Part shown: in pieces, positions 8,644 to 16,332 of the stretch
Position numbering within the stretch: position 1 is the first letter of the stretch
How the letters are laid out: each line of letters opens with the position of its first letter
From: Iodobacter sp. BJB302
GTDB lineage: Bacteria; Pseudomonadota; Gammaproteobacteria; Burkholderiales; Chitinibacteraceae
DNA: 38,751 nucleotides
Assembly: GCF_002735645.1 (NCBI RefSeq)
Contig: NZ_PDZG01000045.1
Location: 1-38,751 of the forward strand
Direction of reading: 5' to 3'
The notes under the pieces: model-generated
Seen by the model: only the letters and a program-made list of their open reading frames with translations
Database searches by the model: none
Told to the model about the DNA's origin: nothing
Translations under genes and position numbers: made by a program

Positions 8644-9492
8644 TCAGCGCAGCGGTAAATAGATGTCGGTCAGTAGCTCATTAGGGGCCGTATCGCGGGG
8701 ATTATTGCGATACTCTTCAAAGACGGGAGTATCGGCCAATTCTTCTCCTGATGCGCTTAGCCATTCTCCGTAAAGCCATTGATATACCGCTTTCATATCT
8801 GAATAAGGCCCTTTGTAGGAGAGCACCGCATATTTGCCGCTGCTTATTTCTTCTCTCATAAATGGCGTAGATTGCCCGGTGCTGGGGGGAATGCTGATAC
8901 AGGCTTTTGAACGTAGTTTTTCTTCGGCCACAAAGCAGGGATCGTCCAAAAAAATGCCAATCCAGCGTGTATCGGCGCTAAAGAGCTGCCGTGCATTGGC
9001 ATTACTGGCAATAAGATCAAATGCCTGATTAATCCCCATATAGGAGCCGGTGTGTGCAACGCTTAATAGCGGGATGGCCGGGATGGTTTTAATTTCAATT
9101 GGGTACATTTTCTTATTCCTGATTAATGGGGCGGCCAGAGAAAAAGGGCCGCCTTCTTTTCGATAACGTGCAGGCGGCAAACCATAGGCCGCAGCAAAAA
9201 TCCGCGTAAAAGATTGCACATTGGGATAGCCCGATTGTTTGGCTATTTTTGTAATGGGCAGATCGCTACGCTTTAATAAAGTGGCCGCGCCTTGCAGGCG
9301 TAAACGCTTCACCGTTGCCACCACGCTTTCGCCATAAATCGCCAAGTAAACCCTGTGCCAGTGATAGGGCGACATGCAGGCAATCTCCGCTAATTTATTT
9401 AAATCTAAATCTTCATTTAAGTGCGTATGCAGATAATTAATCACGCGCTGAAGGCGGATCTCAATACTGGCTTGGCTGGGGGTGTTTTGCAT
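8644..9492 (-). CDS. AraC-family regulator with C-terminal GyrI-like effector domain
   Basis: An AraC helix-turn-helix pair occupies about residues 13-113 ('RLQRVINYLHTHLNEDLDLNKL' region, then 'ITKIAKQSGYPNVQSFTRIF'). It is followed by a GyrI/SbmC-like ligand-binding domain (about residues 125-282) with 'IPAIPLLSVAHTGSYMGI' and 'GKYAVLSYKGPYSDM'. This is the architecture of Rob- and TipA-like regulators that bind bulky hydrophobic or cationic compounds. The open frame continues upstream to 9660, but the extra 56 residues look non-coding and family members start near 'MQNTPSQASIEIRLQ', so I place the start at 9492. It heads a two-gene unit with the MGMT-like gene. Confidence 0.88.
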   Translation of the reverse strand: MQNTPSQASIEIRLQRVINYLHTHLNEDLDLNKLAEIACMSPYHWHRVYLAIYGESVVATVKRLRLQGAATLLKRSDLPITKIAKQSGYPNVQSFTRIFAAAYGLPPARYRKEGGPFSLAAPLIRNKKMYPIEIKTIPAIPLLSVAHTGSYMGINQAFDLIASNANARQLFSADTRWIGIFLDDPCFVAEEKLRSKACISIPPSTGQSTPFMREEISSGKYAVLSYKGPYSDMKAVYQWLYGEWLSASGEELADTPVFEEYRNNPRDTAPNELLTDIYLPLR

Positions 9493-9628
9493 CGCTGTTT
9501 TGCTCTGTTCGTATGAGCAGAACAATAGCATGGGGTGATTTGACAAATCTTGCGGAGTTAGATGGCCATCGGATCTGCTGCTATAGCATTTTCTGTAAGC
9601 GTTTCGTAATGAGTCAAAATTAAGACCA

Positions 9629-9657
9629 TTGATATTCAATGCCCCTCCAGCTAGAAT
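9629..9657 (+). promoter_or_regulatory. Candidate sigma-70 promoter of the three-gene module
   Basis: TTGATA (9629-9634) and TAGAAT (9652-9657) are separated by exactly 17 bases, which predicts transcription from about 9664 and a 66-base leader before the first gene at 9730. It is the best match I found in the 237 bases upstream. It is visible by sequence only; activity is inferred. Confidence 0.5.
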
Positions 9658-9687
9658 CAACTAAGTATCAATGATTGTTTGTTGATT
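9655..9687. promoter_or_regulatory. Inverted repeat and palindrome at the module's transcription start (possible operator)
   Basis: AATCAAC (9655-9661) and GTTGATT (9681-9687) form a perfect 7-base inverted repeat spaced by 19. Between them lies the palindrome CAATGATTG (9669-9677). The set overlaps the putative -10 box and start site. This is where an autorepressor would bind, and the first gene of the operon encodes a winged-helix protein. The link between the two is inference. Confidence 0.4.
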
Positions 9688-9729
9688 TTTGGGATGATTG
9701 GTCGATTTTTTACTTTGGAAGGGAATGTC

Positions 9730-10389
9730 ATGAGCAATAATCATTGGCAGTTGCTGGAAGACATCCAGCAAAAGATGAAGCAGGCCTCAGATTTGCCTCG
9801 TGGGATCTTTAATGGAGTAGCTGAACGTCTGGATGAGGCCCTTACAGGCTCGTCACGTGCGTCGATCGAAGCTTTGAATGCACAATTGGCAGGTTTATTG
9901 GATCATTTGCTGAGTCTCGAACCGGTAGCTGCTCAGGCCATTCTTGGTACACAACCTGAACATGCAAATGAGCAAGCGGCATATATTATTGGGCAAGTGA
10001 GCTTTGCCCAGCTCTTGGCTGCACAAGCTGCAGAACGAAGAGTAGATGATGAGTTCCATAGTTGGATGAGTAATTGTTTGTATAAGCCCTATATTGATGC
10101 GCTTGCTAGTAAGGATTTAAATGGGAAAGAGCTTGCTGACATTTGCGGTGAAGTGCCAGAAACCGTTAGCCGAAAATTAAAACAATTACGGGAACTTGGC
10201 ATTACTGAATTCAGGCGAGAGGGGACAAGTTTTTATAATTTTTTGACGCCCGCTGCGCGTTCGGTGCTTTCCGAAAGTAGCTTGTCTGCGGGGGAAGGTA
10301 ATAAGTCTAAGTTAAGGCTTGTCTCAGTGCTTCATGATGCTGCACCTCCACATATGCGGCTTAGTCAATCACTTGCTCAGGCGGCATAA
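9730..10389 (+). CDS. Winged-helix DNA-binding protein, first gene of the three-gene module
   Basis: The 219-residue protein is mostly helical. Residues 1-105 form a helical region of unknown kind. Residues about 118-178 look like a MarR/ArsR-type winged helix: 'LNGKELADICGEVPETVSRKLK' is the helix-turn-helix and 'LRELGITEFRREGTSFYNFLT' the following helix and wing. The C-terminal 40 residues seem disordered. The open frame extends to a TTG at 9679, but ATG 9730 is preceded by GGAAGGG at 7 bases and is the better start. The stop is 1 base before the ATPase start, so translation is probably coupled. It may be the autoregulator or a DNA-sensing subunit of the module; the sequence does not decide. 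Confidence 0.82.
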   Translation: MSNNHWQLLEDIQQKMKQASDLPRGIFNGVAERLDEALTGSSRASIEALNAQLAGLLDHLLSLEPVAAQAILGTQPEHANEQAAYIIGQVSFAQLLAAQAAERRVDDEFHSWMSNCLYKPYIDALASKDLNGKELADICGEVPETVSRKLKQLRELGITEFRREGTSFYNFLTPAARSVLSESSLSAGEGNKSKLRLVSVLHDAAPPHMRLSQSLAQAA

Positions 10390-10390
10390 C

Positions 10391-12685
10391 ATGGAACAAG
10401 AAAATAGTATTGGTAAAATCGTTACGTTTTACTCTTTTAAAGGAGGAGTAGGGCGGACGATGGCCGTGGCGAATTTGGCTTTTTTGGCGGCGTTAAATGG
10501 TAAGCGTGTGTTGGTTATGGATTGGGACTTAGAAGCGCCAGGGCTTGCGTATTACTTTCGAGGTTTGTTGAATAGTGCAGAAACGAGGGCGCTTGGCGAT
10601 GCACCTGGTGTATTGGATATTTTAAGCGAGTGGAGCGCTACGATTGATAAGGCAGTGTCAGAAGAAGAAGTCTCCGCTTTGCAGCAGCGTTTTGAAGCAG
10701 GATCGGTTTTTAAAGATTGTGTGCGAACTTTAATCGAAGCTGAGATGTCGGCCGATTTGCTACCTGCTACGGCGGCTCTGGATATTATTAGTGCGGGCAG
10801 TAATAGGGTTACAGCGATCACATCAGCGGGTGATTTACCTTATGAAGAAGCGCTTGCACAGTTTTCGTGGGCTGATTTTTTTGATAAATATGCAGGCGGA
10901 TTCGCATTAGAGCAATTACGGCTTTGGGCAAAGAAGAATTACGATTTTGTGCTCATAGATAGTCGGACGGGGTTATCTGATATCGCTGGCGTTTGCACCA
11001 TGCAATTGCCAGATTCGGTGGCGCTATGTTTTGCACTCAATCAGCAAAATATTGATGGTATTGCTAAAGTTTCAGCTGCAATTCGTAGTAAGCGTAAAGA
11101 TGCGGTGATTCAGCGCGCTATACCAATGCGGGTTGCCCAGCGTGATAGTGCAGATGGTAGTGATGCACAAGCTCGTGCTCTCTCCGCCTTAAGCCATATT
11201 GGTGGCGGTATTTCAGCGGATATCAAAGCAGATATGGCGATGTTATCAATTAAATTGGTTGATGATCTGCCATTTTATGAAACGCTTGCGCCCTTTTTAG
11301 CAAACGACCCAGAGCTTGATCCCCTGACCTTAAATTATTTGCGTCTCGGAAAACACCTGCTTGATTCGTCTTTTTCAATTCCGGCCTTTAATTCAGAAAT
11401 ACTGAAAAAAATACAGCAACGCCTTCTGCCTAGTAATGCAACGATTGAGTATATTAATTCATTGCGGTCGGCAGATCCTGTGCGTGCAATTGATGAGTTA
11501 AGCCAGTTCATAGATGCTGCATATGATACGGCTGTAAATGGTGGTGTGCTGGAGGAAATATATTTACATGCTTTACTTGAGGTGGGTATTGACATAAGTG
11601 AGCAGTATAGCATCGAGGACAATTTTTATATAAAATTGGAAAAAACACTAGAGACTATTTGTGTTCTATATAAAAAAGAACCTGTGAAGTGGAAAGAGTT
11701 TATTGTTTCTGAAATTCAATTGGTTATTGAATATTCAATGATGCACTTACCTGCTAATGATGTTAGAAAATGGTTTTGCGAACTGGATAATATCTTAGTA
11801 AATGAAGTATCTACTGCTTCTCGGTTAAAAAGAATGAATTATCTGCGGAGTTCCGCGCAAATTAGTCTGGATATTAACGATGGTGATGCATTAAATGATA
11901 GTGTTTGTCGTATTAATAATATTTACCAAAGTTTTATATCTGAAGAAGTGGTTCTTGCACCTGCAGAAAAAAACGCAATGCTGGCATCAATTGTAGATGT
12001 ACAGTTATTGCTTGGAAATATTGCGTTAAAGAATAATGATATAGCTAAAGCTAGAGAATGCTATGAGAATGGTTTAAGTCTTTTTCCTAGTTTAGATCTA
12101 ATTGAGACTGATACTGACTTAGGAAGATTATGTTTTCGTCTTCACTATCAGCTTACTAAATTACCAATCTTGACAAAATTGGAAGCTGCTCAGCATGCTA
12201 GCAAGGCTGTGCGTTTTTCTGGGCGTTTATTTCGATTTAATTTTTTTGAGTTAGCTAATTTTGTGCTCCAAGCATCAGACTCTCCTGAGGTTATTCTTGA
12301 TTTTTGCGAGTCATTTGTGAGCGTAGCAGAGTCGAACACCCCCTTTCTGTTATCTCAATACTTGCTGGGGACCACTTCAAATAGGGAAGTGAATTTTATT
12401 GATGTTATTAGTGAGTTTGCGAAAGTATTGATCGTAATAAATACTGAGCGTGCGAATATTGTGCTACGGGGTTTGCTACAGCTTCTGTCTGATGCGTTTG
12501 ATTTTCTTATTAGAAGAAAAATTATTCGTGAATTAAGAGATAAACTGTCTTTTCAATTGAATGAGTTGAGTATTATATTAGGCGAGGCTGGTATTTCAAT
12601 GGGTGATTTTTCTGGCTTGGCTAAAGCACAGAATGCCTATTCTGGGGCATTTTCGAGTGACGATTCATCTATGAATGCAGAATAA
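10391..12685 (+). CDS. KGGVGR-variant ParA/MinD-like ATPase with helical, TPR-like C-terminus
   Basis: The 764-residue protein has an N-terminal SIMIBI-class ATPase (about residues 8-330). The deviant P-loop reads F-K-G-G-V-G-R-T (residues 16-23), so the signature lysine (Lys17) is kept but the second lysine is Arg22. Switch I is 'MDWDLEAPGL' (43-52) and Walker B is 'FVLIDSRTGLSD' (186-197). The rest is helical; 'LLLGNIALKNNDIAKARECY' with the residues after it (about 536-566) resembles a TPR unit. There is no signal peptide or membrane segment, so it is cytosolic. Start ATG 10391 is used because the longer frame overlaps the previous gene. From about 11400 the DNA is clearly AT-richer than its neighbours, a hint of transfer. 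Known relatives are KGGVGR-variant ATPases of unclear function, often next to effector-like genes. Confidence 0.85.
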   Translation: MEQENSIGKIVTFYSFKGGVGRTMAVANLAFLAALNGKRVLVMDWDLEAPGLAYYFRGLLNSAETRALGDAPGVLDILSEWSATIDKAVSEEEVSALQQRFEAGSVFKDCVRTLIEAEMSADLLPATAALDIISAGSNRVTAITSAGDLPYEEALAQFSWADFFDKYAGGFALEQLRLWAKKNYDFVLIDSRTGLSDIAGVCTMQLPDSVALCFALNQQNIDGIAKVSAAIRSKRKDAVIQRAIPMRVAQRDSADGSDAQARALSALSHIGGGISADIKADMAMLSIKLVDDLPFYETLAPFLANDPELDPLTLNYLRLGKHLLDSSFSIPAFNSEILKKIQQRLLPSNATIEYINSLRSADPVRAIDELSQFIDAAYDTAVNGGVLEEIYLHALLEVGIDISEQYSIEDNFYIKLEKTLETICVLYKKEPVKWKEFIVSEIQLVIEYSMMHLPANDVRKWFCELDNILVNEVSTASRLKRMNYLRSSAQISLDINDGDALNDSVCRINNIYQSFISEEVVLAPAEKNAMLASIVDVQLLLGNIALKNNDIAKARECYENGLSLFPSLDLIETDTDLGRLCFRLHYQLTKLPILTKLEAAQHASKAVRFSGRLFRFNFFELANFVLQASDSPEVILDFCESFVSVAESNTPFLLSQYLLGTTSNREVNFIDVISEFAKVLIVINTERANIVLRGLLQLLSDAFDFLIRRKIIRELRDKLSFQLNELSIILGEAGISMGDFSGLAKAQNAYSGAFSSDDSSMNAE

Positions 12686-12687
12686 AA

Positions 12688-14154
12688 ATGATGGAAGAGC
12701 ATAGCCAAAAAAAATCACCAGCCGATTTATTTCTTTGCCTTTTTGCTCAGGCTGAAGAAATGGGCTCCTTTAAACGGAATACCGCTTTAGTTAAAGATGC
12801 CAAGTTCAAATTAAGTATTGAAAGCGCTTTAAGAGAGAATTCTGCCCATGATGCGTTTACTGCCGTAGAGGGCCTGCTTTCCAAGGGAGGTGGCCTTCCG
12901 GCGGAGGTAAACGGGCGTATTTTAATGGCGATGCAGGCCATTGATGAGCTTTTCTATCGAATTCACCCGCGTGATCACTTTGTTCCATCGCTTAAACCTG
13001 CCCATAAACTACCTAATTGGCTGCGTGATTTACGGGATGCCCGCCGTATTTCTGGCCGCTATGCTCAAAATGAGAGATTTAATCTGGTACCGCGTGGCCC
13101 GCTGCTACGGCGGGATCGTGATGAAAATGCCTCTAATGCTGAAAGTCTATTGGATCGCTTTACGGCTTTAACACCCGTGCCTATTACTTTAAGCATAGAT
13201 ACGCGCAAAATTAATGTTGAGTATGTCGTTATTGGTCTTGGCGCAATAGATGGGGTTGTTGCGGGTAAAAAAACAGGCCATGAAAAAGTTGTATTTATTC
13301 CGCTTGCTGAGAAAAAGGCTGATTTAGTTTTGAGTGAGCGAATGATTTCAGAGCAGCCCTATGTGGACTTTTTCTTAAGTCCCACACTGAATGCTGCAAA
13401 TATTATTCATGAGGTTTTAAAAAATACCGGCCCAGTTGATATTGCATTTGCGCCGGAGTTGGTGACCAAAGAAGAACATGCAGATAATTTGGCCGCATTA
13501 CTGAATGCTAGCCCTGTTTTATCCCGCATGATTATTGCAGGCTCAGGCCAGACAAGGGCGCTCTGCCCTGAAGGGCTGGCTTGGAATGAAGCACGCATAT
13601 TCAATGGCAAGGGTAGCGAGTTATGGCGGCAAAGAAAGCTGTGGCCAGCAGGCTTAGCAGCGGAGCGGGCCAAGGAGTACGGGCTGGATTGCCCTGATGG
13701 CAAATTGGCGATGGAAGATAACGCCGAGGGTGACACTGTGGTGATTGCAGATCTTGATGGCTTGGGGAGATGCGTCGTGCTTATTTGCCAAGATATTCAA
13801 GCCAAGCCTATGACCGCAGATTTAATTGATCGCTTTCAACCGGATTGGGTGTTCATCCCCGTGCTGGACCCTGGCGTACAAGAGGGGAGATGGGGCCATC
13901 AACGCTGCTTTGAGTTGAGTGAGGCGTCGAATACTCGTTTTATGATCGCTAGTAGTACGGCTCTTGCGGATAGGCTTGGTTGGAAAGACCCAGTTGCTTG
14001 TGGTTTGGCAATTGGCCCCAAGGTCCCTAGTGCAGACGGAGATCAGGGGCGTGTATGTAAAGAGGTAGAGATCTTAGCGGGTACAACACCCAGCTATGCA
14101 AAAATTGAATGGCGTAGTGATGGATGGAAAAAATCGACCTTAAGTGCAAATTAA
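12688..14154 (+). CDS. Nitrilase-fold (carbon-nitrogen hydrolase-like) protein with novel N-terminal region
   Basis: The C-terminal part (about residues 245-475) follows the nitrilase plan. Glu257 lies in 'IAFAPELV', there is an 'IIAGSG' strand, 'NEARIF' precedes Lys317 in 'WRQRKLWP', and Cys367 lies in 'VVLICQDI', followed by 'PDWVFIPVLDPG'. That is a complete Glu-Lys-Cys triad, so amide- or nitrile-bond hydrolysis is plausible. Residues 1-245 are helical and then mixed, and match nothing I know; they may bind the ATPase or the substrate. The gene starts 2 bases after the ATPase stop, ATG 12688 with another at 12691. It is only distantly similar to the nitrilase at 4911-5891. The substrate is unknown; an effector role is an inference from operon partners. 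Confidence 0.75.
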   Translation: MMEEHSQKKSPADLFLCLFAQAEEMGSFKRNTALVKDAKFKLSIESALRENSAHDAFTAVEGLLSKGGGLPAEVNGRILMAMQAIDELFYRIHPRDHFVPSLKPAHKLPNWLRDLRDARRISGRYAQNERFNLVPRGPLLRRDRDENASNAESLLDRFTALTPVPITLSIDTRKINVEYVVIGLGAIDGVVAGKKTGHEKVVFIPLAEKKADLVLSERMISEQPYVDFFLSPTLNAANIIHEVLKNTGPVDIAFAPELVTKEEHADNLAALLNASPVLSRMIIAGSGQTRALCPEGLAWNEARIFNGKGSELWRQRKLWPAGLAAERAKEYGLDCPDGKLAMEDNAEGDTVVIADLDGLGRCVVLICQDIQAKPMTADLIDRFQPDWVFIPVLDPGVQEGRWGHQRCFELSEASNTRFMIASSTALADRLGWKDPVACGLAIGPKVPSADGDQGRVCKEVEILAGTTPSYAKIEWRSDGWKKSTLSAN

Positions 14155-14163
14155 GTGAGTATT

Positions 14164-14190
14164 ACGGCATTGATAGCGCATCAATGCCGT
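14164..14190. terminator. Perfect 11-bp hairpin between convergent genes
   Basis: ACGGCATTGAT (14164-14174) pairs fully with ATCAATGCCGT (14180-14190) around the loop AGCGC. It lies 10 bases past the stop of the nitrilase-fold gene and 16 bases before the end of the convergent phytase-like gene. It lacks a good T-run (AGGTTTATT follows), so it may be a weak terminator or protect the 3' end of the message. Confidence 0.55.
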
Positions 14191-14205
14191 AGGTTTATTC
14201 AGCTA

Positions 14206-16119
14206 TTAATTCACGCTGTATTCCTTAATATCCTTCGGTAGTTTAAACAGCCACAGGCGTGAAGGCGCTTGAGTTGGGTCGCCGCGGTTGATATTAAATT
14301 TCACAGTGTCGGCAGCAGCCGCTGCGCTATCAATTTTGCAGCCAGTTAGCTTGCCGTCGCTGATCACGCAATCGGTGGCGGTTTTGCCTTTGGCGTCTTG
14401 CAGACTGGCTTTGATATCAAAGTCATTGTCATTCACGATGGCAATGGTTTTGCCGTCGATCATGGTTAAGCCTTCTGATTTATCTGCCAGATAGCCAAAG
14501 CCACCAGCTAGGGCGTCGTAGTCAAACAGCTTGGTACGTTTCACCATTTGGATACCGGCCAGATCGGCTGCCGCGCCAAACTCCAGATCCCGCTTATCGC
14601 CCAAGGTTTTGCCGCTCAGATCTGTGGCGCTGCTGATATCGATCAGATAAATACTGCGGTGCATCAGGCCATCTTTTTGAATGCCTTGTTCAATCAGCAG
14701 GAAGCGGGTGTCAGAAATGGCCAGCAGGTCGCCAATTTTCAACTCTTTGCTTTTGCCATAGCTGGCGTCAATCGGGTAGGCAAACATTCGGGTGGCTTTG
14801 GTGGCGGGGTCGTATTCGGCGATCCGCGTAAACAAGGCCTTGCTTGATTTATTATTTTTGCTGTCGCTGATTTCTAAATTGCTTTGCACTGCGGCGTAGA
14901 TTTTGCCGCTGGCAGGGGCAATGGCGATGCCTTCAAAGCCCCGGTTTGCCTGGCGATTGGCCAGCACTGCAGGCAGGCCACCCGCACCCGGATAAAGTTT
15001 TTCTAAAATCTTGCCGGTTTTAGGATCGATACGGATCAGGAAGGGGCCGTATTCATCGCAAATCCACAAATCGCCATTTTTATCGACCACGATGCCTTCA
15101 GGGTCGATGCCGTTTTTATCGGTGGCGAGCGTTTGCAGGGTATCAGACAGAGGCACTTCTTTGCTGGAGCCGATTTCATTGGCTGCCGTTGGGCGACCTG
15201 TGGTTTTGCTGCCGTCGGCATTTAAAATATCAGTGACTGAAACAAGGCTGGCTACGCCATCTTTTAAGCGCATCACGCCAAATTTAGGCGTGAAATCGGG
15301 GGCGGGGAAGACTTTGGTGGCTGTGCCATCGGCCAGATTAGGCGAATCGGCATTGGGGCCGCGATCGCTCAATACATAAAATTCAATTGCGCCGTCTTTG
15401 GTTTTTTCTTTAAAAGCCAGCGCCGAGCCCATGCTAAATGGAAAACCATTCGGGAAAGTGGCTTTCAGGCCCGCTAATGTGCCTGGATAAGCCACATTAA
15501 ATTTAGGATCGACCACAATTTGATGCTTGGTCACGCTGATATCGCCAATCTTGCTGGTATTGTCTTTGCCAAACTGGCTGGCGAGCGTGGATTCAAAATG
15601 CTCGCTGGCCAAATTGCGGTCTCGCACCTTTAAGCCCAGTTTGGCAAGCTCTGTGCCAAAGTCATTGCCATTTGCGGCTAATTTGATACTGGATTCTGTT
15701 AATGATTTTAATAAATCGCGCTGGGCCGCTTCAAGTTTAATCCCATTACTTGGGTCGCCATCGCTATCTAGCGTTTGTAGTAATTGGGCAATATTGAGCG
15801 CTTTATCATTAAAGCCACCGCTTAAATCAGCAGGGGATAATTTAGCGGTGGCAATGGCTTTACCTAATACCACGCCGCCAATTTTAAAGGTGATTTCGTC
15901 ACCTACCTGATATAAATAAAAGCCATCGGCCTTGGTGTATTGCGCAGTTGGATTACTGGTGGTGCTGTATTCTAAGCCTTCTACTGCTGAGTCTTGAAAT
16001 ACGCCACTGATTATAAAGGGTTTGTTGTTTGTGCTGGTGGTGTTGTCGGTGCTGCTGTTATTGCAGGCGGCTAATAGTGAGCTAAGCGCAATACTGAGCG
16101 CGATTGTGCTGTGTTTCAT
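14206..16119 (-). CDS. Secreted phytase-like/esterase-like lipoprotein
   Basis: The 637-residue product starts with a signal peptide and lipobox L-A-A-C (Cys19), then a Ser/Thr/Asn-rich linker, so it is probably anchored in the outer membrane. The C-terminal two thirds (about residues 210-630) match the phytase-like beta-propeller family: 'DPEGIVVDKNGDLWICDEYG' and 'NRGFEGIAIAPASGKIYAAV' are typical blades, with many Asp and Asn residues. Such proteins are often annotated as phytase-like or esterase-like, and true phosphate release from phytate is rarely proven. The N-terminal 200 residues resemble a separate beta and helical domain. Transcription starts in the AT-rich gap 16120-16284. It is convergent with the three-gene module and apparently monocistronic. 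Confidence 0.82.
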   Translation of the reverse strand: MKHSTIALSIALSSLLAACNNSSTDNTTSTNNKPFIISGVFQDSAVEGLEYSTTSNPTAQYTKADGFYLYQVGDEITFKIGGVVLGKAIATAKLSPADLSGGFNDKALNIAQLLQTLDSDGDPSNGIKLEAAQRDLLKSLTESSIKLAANGNDFGTELAKLGLKVRDRNLASEHFESTLASQFGKDNTSKIGDISVTKHQIVVDPKFNVAYPGTLAGLKATFPNGFPFSMGSALAFKEKTKDGAIEFYVLSDRGPNADSPNLADGTATKVFPAPDFTPKFGVMRLKDGVASLVSVTDILNADGSKTTGRPTAANEIGSSKEVPLSDTLQTLATDKNGIDPEGIVVDKNGDLWICDEYGPFLIRIDPKTGKILEKLYPGAGGLPAVLANRQANRGFEGIAIAPASGKIYAAVQSNLEISDSKNNKSSKALFTRIAEYDPATKATRMFAYPIDASYGKSKELKIGDLLAISDTRFLLIEQGIQKDGLMHRSIYLIDISSATDLSGKTLGDKRDLEFGAAADLAGIQMVKRTKLFDYDALAGGFGYLADKSEGLTMIDGKTIAIVNDNDFDIKASLQDAKGKTATDCVISDGKLTGCKIDSAAAAADTVKFNINRGDPTQAPSRLWLFKLPKDIKEYSVN

Positions 16120-16284
16120 TGAATAACCCTTTTATTAAAATTAAATGAATAGTGCCATTTGATTATGACAAAGGGGTTAAGGTTAATTGTTTTAGTTGTG
16201 ATATTTGAATTGATTCTAAATAAAGAATGTATGTGATTTATATTTTTTAATACATTCTGGATTGCTTATATATGTGGTGATTTT

Positions 16285-16320
16285 CAATAAAAAACGCCCT
16301 GCATAAATACAGGGCGTTTT
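16285..16320 (-). terminator. Rho-independent terminator after actP
   Basis: AAAACGCCCTG (16291-16301) and CAGGGCGTTTT (16310-16320) form an 11-base stem with an 8-base loop. On the minus strand it is followed by a T-rich run. It lies 12 bases beyond the actP stop. The flanking A and T runs make it potentially bidirectional. Confidence 0.85.
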
Positions 16321-16332
16321 GCTGAATGCTTC

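Noticed and set aside
9493-9660. N-terminal extension of the AraC-type regulator
   Set aside because: The extra 56 residues have no family match and would overlap the likely promoter region; the family start fits ATG 9492.
9730-14154. Chromosome-partition (ParA-ParB) or toxin-antitoxin interpretation of the three-gene module
   Set aside because: There is no ParB-like protein or parS site, the ATPase has a large helical C-terminus, and the partner genes are much larger than typical toxin-antitoxin pairs.
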